Origin: Oscillospiraceae bacterium
GTDB taxonomy: Bacteria > Bacillota > Clostridia > Oscillospirales > Oscillospiraceae
Length of the DNA: 41,152 nt
Direction: 5' to 3'
Assembly: GCA_016293865.1 (NCBI GenBank)
Contig: JAEDDG010000016.1
Coordinates: forward strand, 1-41,152
This document shows, one piece after another, positions 39,710 through 41,152 of the stretch. How positions within the stretch are numbered: position 1 is the first letter of the stretch; each line of letters opens with the position of its first letter. A program made the position numbers and the translations under genes. The notes below the pieces were generated by a model. It had not been told where the DNA came from, ran no database searches, and was given only the letters and a program-made list of their open reading frames with translations.

Positions 39710-41152
39710 ATGAGACGTTTTTTCCGCAGCGCTGCGGTAGCATTTCTTGCGGCGGTGCTGATGCTTTACATATCCGGCTGCAGCGAAGAAAACCCGGGCG
39801 CCTCTGTACGTGTGCAGGGTCAGAATCCGGCAGGCGCTGAAGACGTGCGCGGGAAATACACGGCGCTGAAAGGCGACGGAACGGATACCGTGACTGTGAT
39901 GGTCTATATGGTGGGCTCTGACCTTGAAACAGAGGATGGCTGCGCCAGCAGTGACCTTGCTGAAATGCTGCAGGCGGATCTGGGCAGCCGGATGAATCTG
40001 GTGCTGCAGACCGGCGGCGCGAAAAGCTGGACAGACCGGCGCATCAGTGCCGGCACATGTCAGCGCTGGCGCATCCGCAGCGGTGAGCTTGAACAGATCG
40101 GGGATGCGGGCGATGTAGATATGTCCCAGGGCAGATCGCTTTCGGATTTTATTTCTTTTGCCGCAGACGCCTGTCCGGCCGACAGGTACTGCCTGATTCT
40201 GTGGAACCACGGCGGCGGCGCAATATCCGGCTTCGGCTACGATGAGCGCTATGATTCCGAGATGATGCCGTTGGAGGCGATTGACGCGGCGCTGACAAAA
40301 GCCGCCGTGCATTTTGATTTTGTGGGGTTCGACGCATGCCTGATGGCGACGATCGAAACGGCATTCATGCTGGAGCGCCATGCGGATTATCTCATAGCCT
40401 CTGAGGAGACGGAGCCCGGGTCCGGGTGGGCGTACACCGGCTGGCTGACGGCGCTGGGTGCAGATCCGGCTGTGGATACTGTGACGCTGGGTCAGAAAAT
40501 AGTGGATGATTTTACGGAAGATGCCGGAAATTTTGAGGCCGCGACGCTTTCTGTGGTCGACCTGCGGTATATTCCCGCCGCTTATGAGCGTCTCTGCACT
40601 TTCCTTTCTGAGGCAAGGGACAAAATTACAGACGACGGTGACTACAAGACCTTTTCTGTTGCACGCGCCGAGGCGAAGGCATATGGAGAGGGCGATTTTG
40701 AGCAGATCGATGTTCAGGACTATGTCCTGCGCACCGGTTTGCCGGATGCGCAGGAGGTCTGCAGCCTGATCAGCCGTGCGGTATGTTATCAGGGCGGTAC
40801 GGTGGCGGGCGCCTCCGGCCTGGCTATGTATTTTCCATATAAAGCGCTGCGCTGGTATGACGGCATGCATGATACGCTGTCCGCAATCGGGATGGGCGGT
40901 GAATACACGGCGTTCTTCGACTGTTTTGTCAGCGTGATGGCGGCCGGACAGGTCAATACATCCGCCGGTCCTTTTGCCGAGGGCAGGGAAGAGAATTTTG
41001 AGAGCTATACCTGGTATGACAAAGACGCAGTGGAGAGCTACAGCGATTTCTATTCGGATGAAGAATTCCTGGAACTGCCGATTCAGGAGAAGGGCGACGG
41101 GTATGTGCTCTCGCTGTCCGAGGAGCAGTGGGGAGATATTGTCGGCATTGAG
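39710..41152 (+). CDS. Clostripain-family (C11) cysteine peptidase lipoprotein, 3' end outside window
   Basis: Predicted extracellular, membrane-anchored peptidase. The visible 481 codons begin with a basic start, hydrophobic core and lipobox YISGC (Cys24). A C11-type caspase-like fold follows: TVMVYMVGSDLE, the catalytic His167 in LWNHGGG and Cys210 in FDACLMA. The conserved SEETEPGSGWAY follows. Clostripain relatives cleave after basic residues and are often self-activated; no such site can be named here. The ATG at 39710 has AAGGAG about 5 nt upstream. The reading frame is open to the window edge. Confidence 0.93.
   Translation, partial: MRRFFRSAAVAFLAAVLMLYISGCSEENPGASVRVQGQNPAGAEDVRGKYTALKGDGTDTVTVMVYMVGSDLETEDGCASSDLAEMLQADLGSRMNLVLQTGGAKSWTDRRISAGTCQRWRIRSGELEQIGDAGDVDMSQGRSLSDFISFAADACPADRYCLILWNHGGGAISGFGYDERYDSEMMPLEAIDAALTKAAVHFDFVGFDACLMATIETAFMLERHADYLIASEETEPGSGWAYTGWLTALGADPAVDTVTLGQKIVDDFTEDAGNFEAATLSVVDLRYIPAAYERLCTFLSEARDKITDDGDYKTFSVARAEAKAYGEGDFEQIDVQDYVLRTGLPDAQEVCSLISRAVCYQGGTVAGASGLAMYFPYKALRWYDGMHDTLSAIGMGGEYTAFFDCFVSVMAAGQVNTSAGPFAEGREENFESYTWYDKDAVESYSDFYSDEEFLELPIQEKGDGYVLSLSEEQWGDIVGIE

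Noticed and set aside
39551..40870. 439-codon open frame on the minus strand
   Set aside because: Antisense to the clostripain gene, whose catalytic residues and lipobox are clear.

Overview
The window comes from an endospore-forming, Gram-positive Clostridia-type bacterium of moderate to high GC, and the gene content suggests an Oscillospiraceae/Ruminococcaceae-like lineage. The evidence is SpoIIGA, sigma-E and sigma-G, a SpoIIID remnant, strong GGAGG ribosome binding sites, TagO and a clostripain-type lipoprotein. The exact taxon cannot be named from the sequence alone. I see no tRNA, rRNA, CRISPR array or insertion sequence.

Layout. (1) 1-8667, minus strand: a nine-gene purine operon, purE-purC-purF-purM-purN-purO-purB-AICAR formyltransferase-purD (purD runs off the left edge). 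The usual bifunctional PurH is replaced by a stand-alone AICAR transformylase and an archaeal-type IMP cyclohydrolase (PurO). A ZTP (pfl) riboswitch with an intrinsic terminator precedes purE. (2) 8668-9018: shared divergent control region with two sigma-A-type promoters. (3) 9019-18852, plus strand: a nine-gene UMP operon, pyrC-carA-carB-pyrK-pyrD-pyrF-pyrE-pyrB-pyrI, covering every step from bicarbonate and glutamine to UMP. It ends near an intrinsic terminator at 18961-18995. (4) 19097-31168: an accessory-looking module. A YesMN-type two-component pair on the minus strand is divergent from a Dpp/Opp-family ABC importer (permease C, two ATPases, lipoprotein, permease B). The importer genes are interleaved with two Gfo/Idh/MocA oxidoreductases and one short-chain dehydrogenase. 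(5) 31169-31569: no intact gene, but a truncated SpoIIID helix-turn-helix remnant and two perfect inverted repeats. (6) 31570-35011: aminotransferase, trpS and tagO. (7) 34976-35858, minus strand: three small uncharacterised genes. (8) 36028-39527: spoIIGA-sigE, an AraC-family regulator, then sigG. (9) 39710-end: a partial clostripain-family lipoprotein.

How the parts work together. The purine and pyrimidine operons are head to head, so nucleotide synthesis is driven from one 350-bp region. The purine side senses ZTP, a signal of 10-formyl-tetrahydrofolate shortage, which matches the formyl-folate enzymes PurN and AICAR transformylase in the operon. The two-component/ABC/oxidoreductase module looks like an inducible system for taking up and oxidising or epimerising an unidentified substrate (glycoside, opine, polyol or peptide-like). 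In the sporulation region, SpoIIGA processes pro-sigma-E in the mother cell, and sigma-G is the late forespore factor. The sigG leader appears able to hide its ribosome binding site in read-through RNA but not in RNA started from a sigma-F-like promoter inside the leader.

Most noteworthy: PurO plus split PurH in a bacterial operon; the ABC/redox module of unknown substrate; the SpoIIID remnant broken at a palindrome; an AraC regulator with a perfect 11-bp-arm operator between sigE and sigG; and the sigG leader hairpin.
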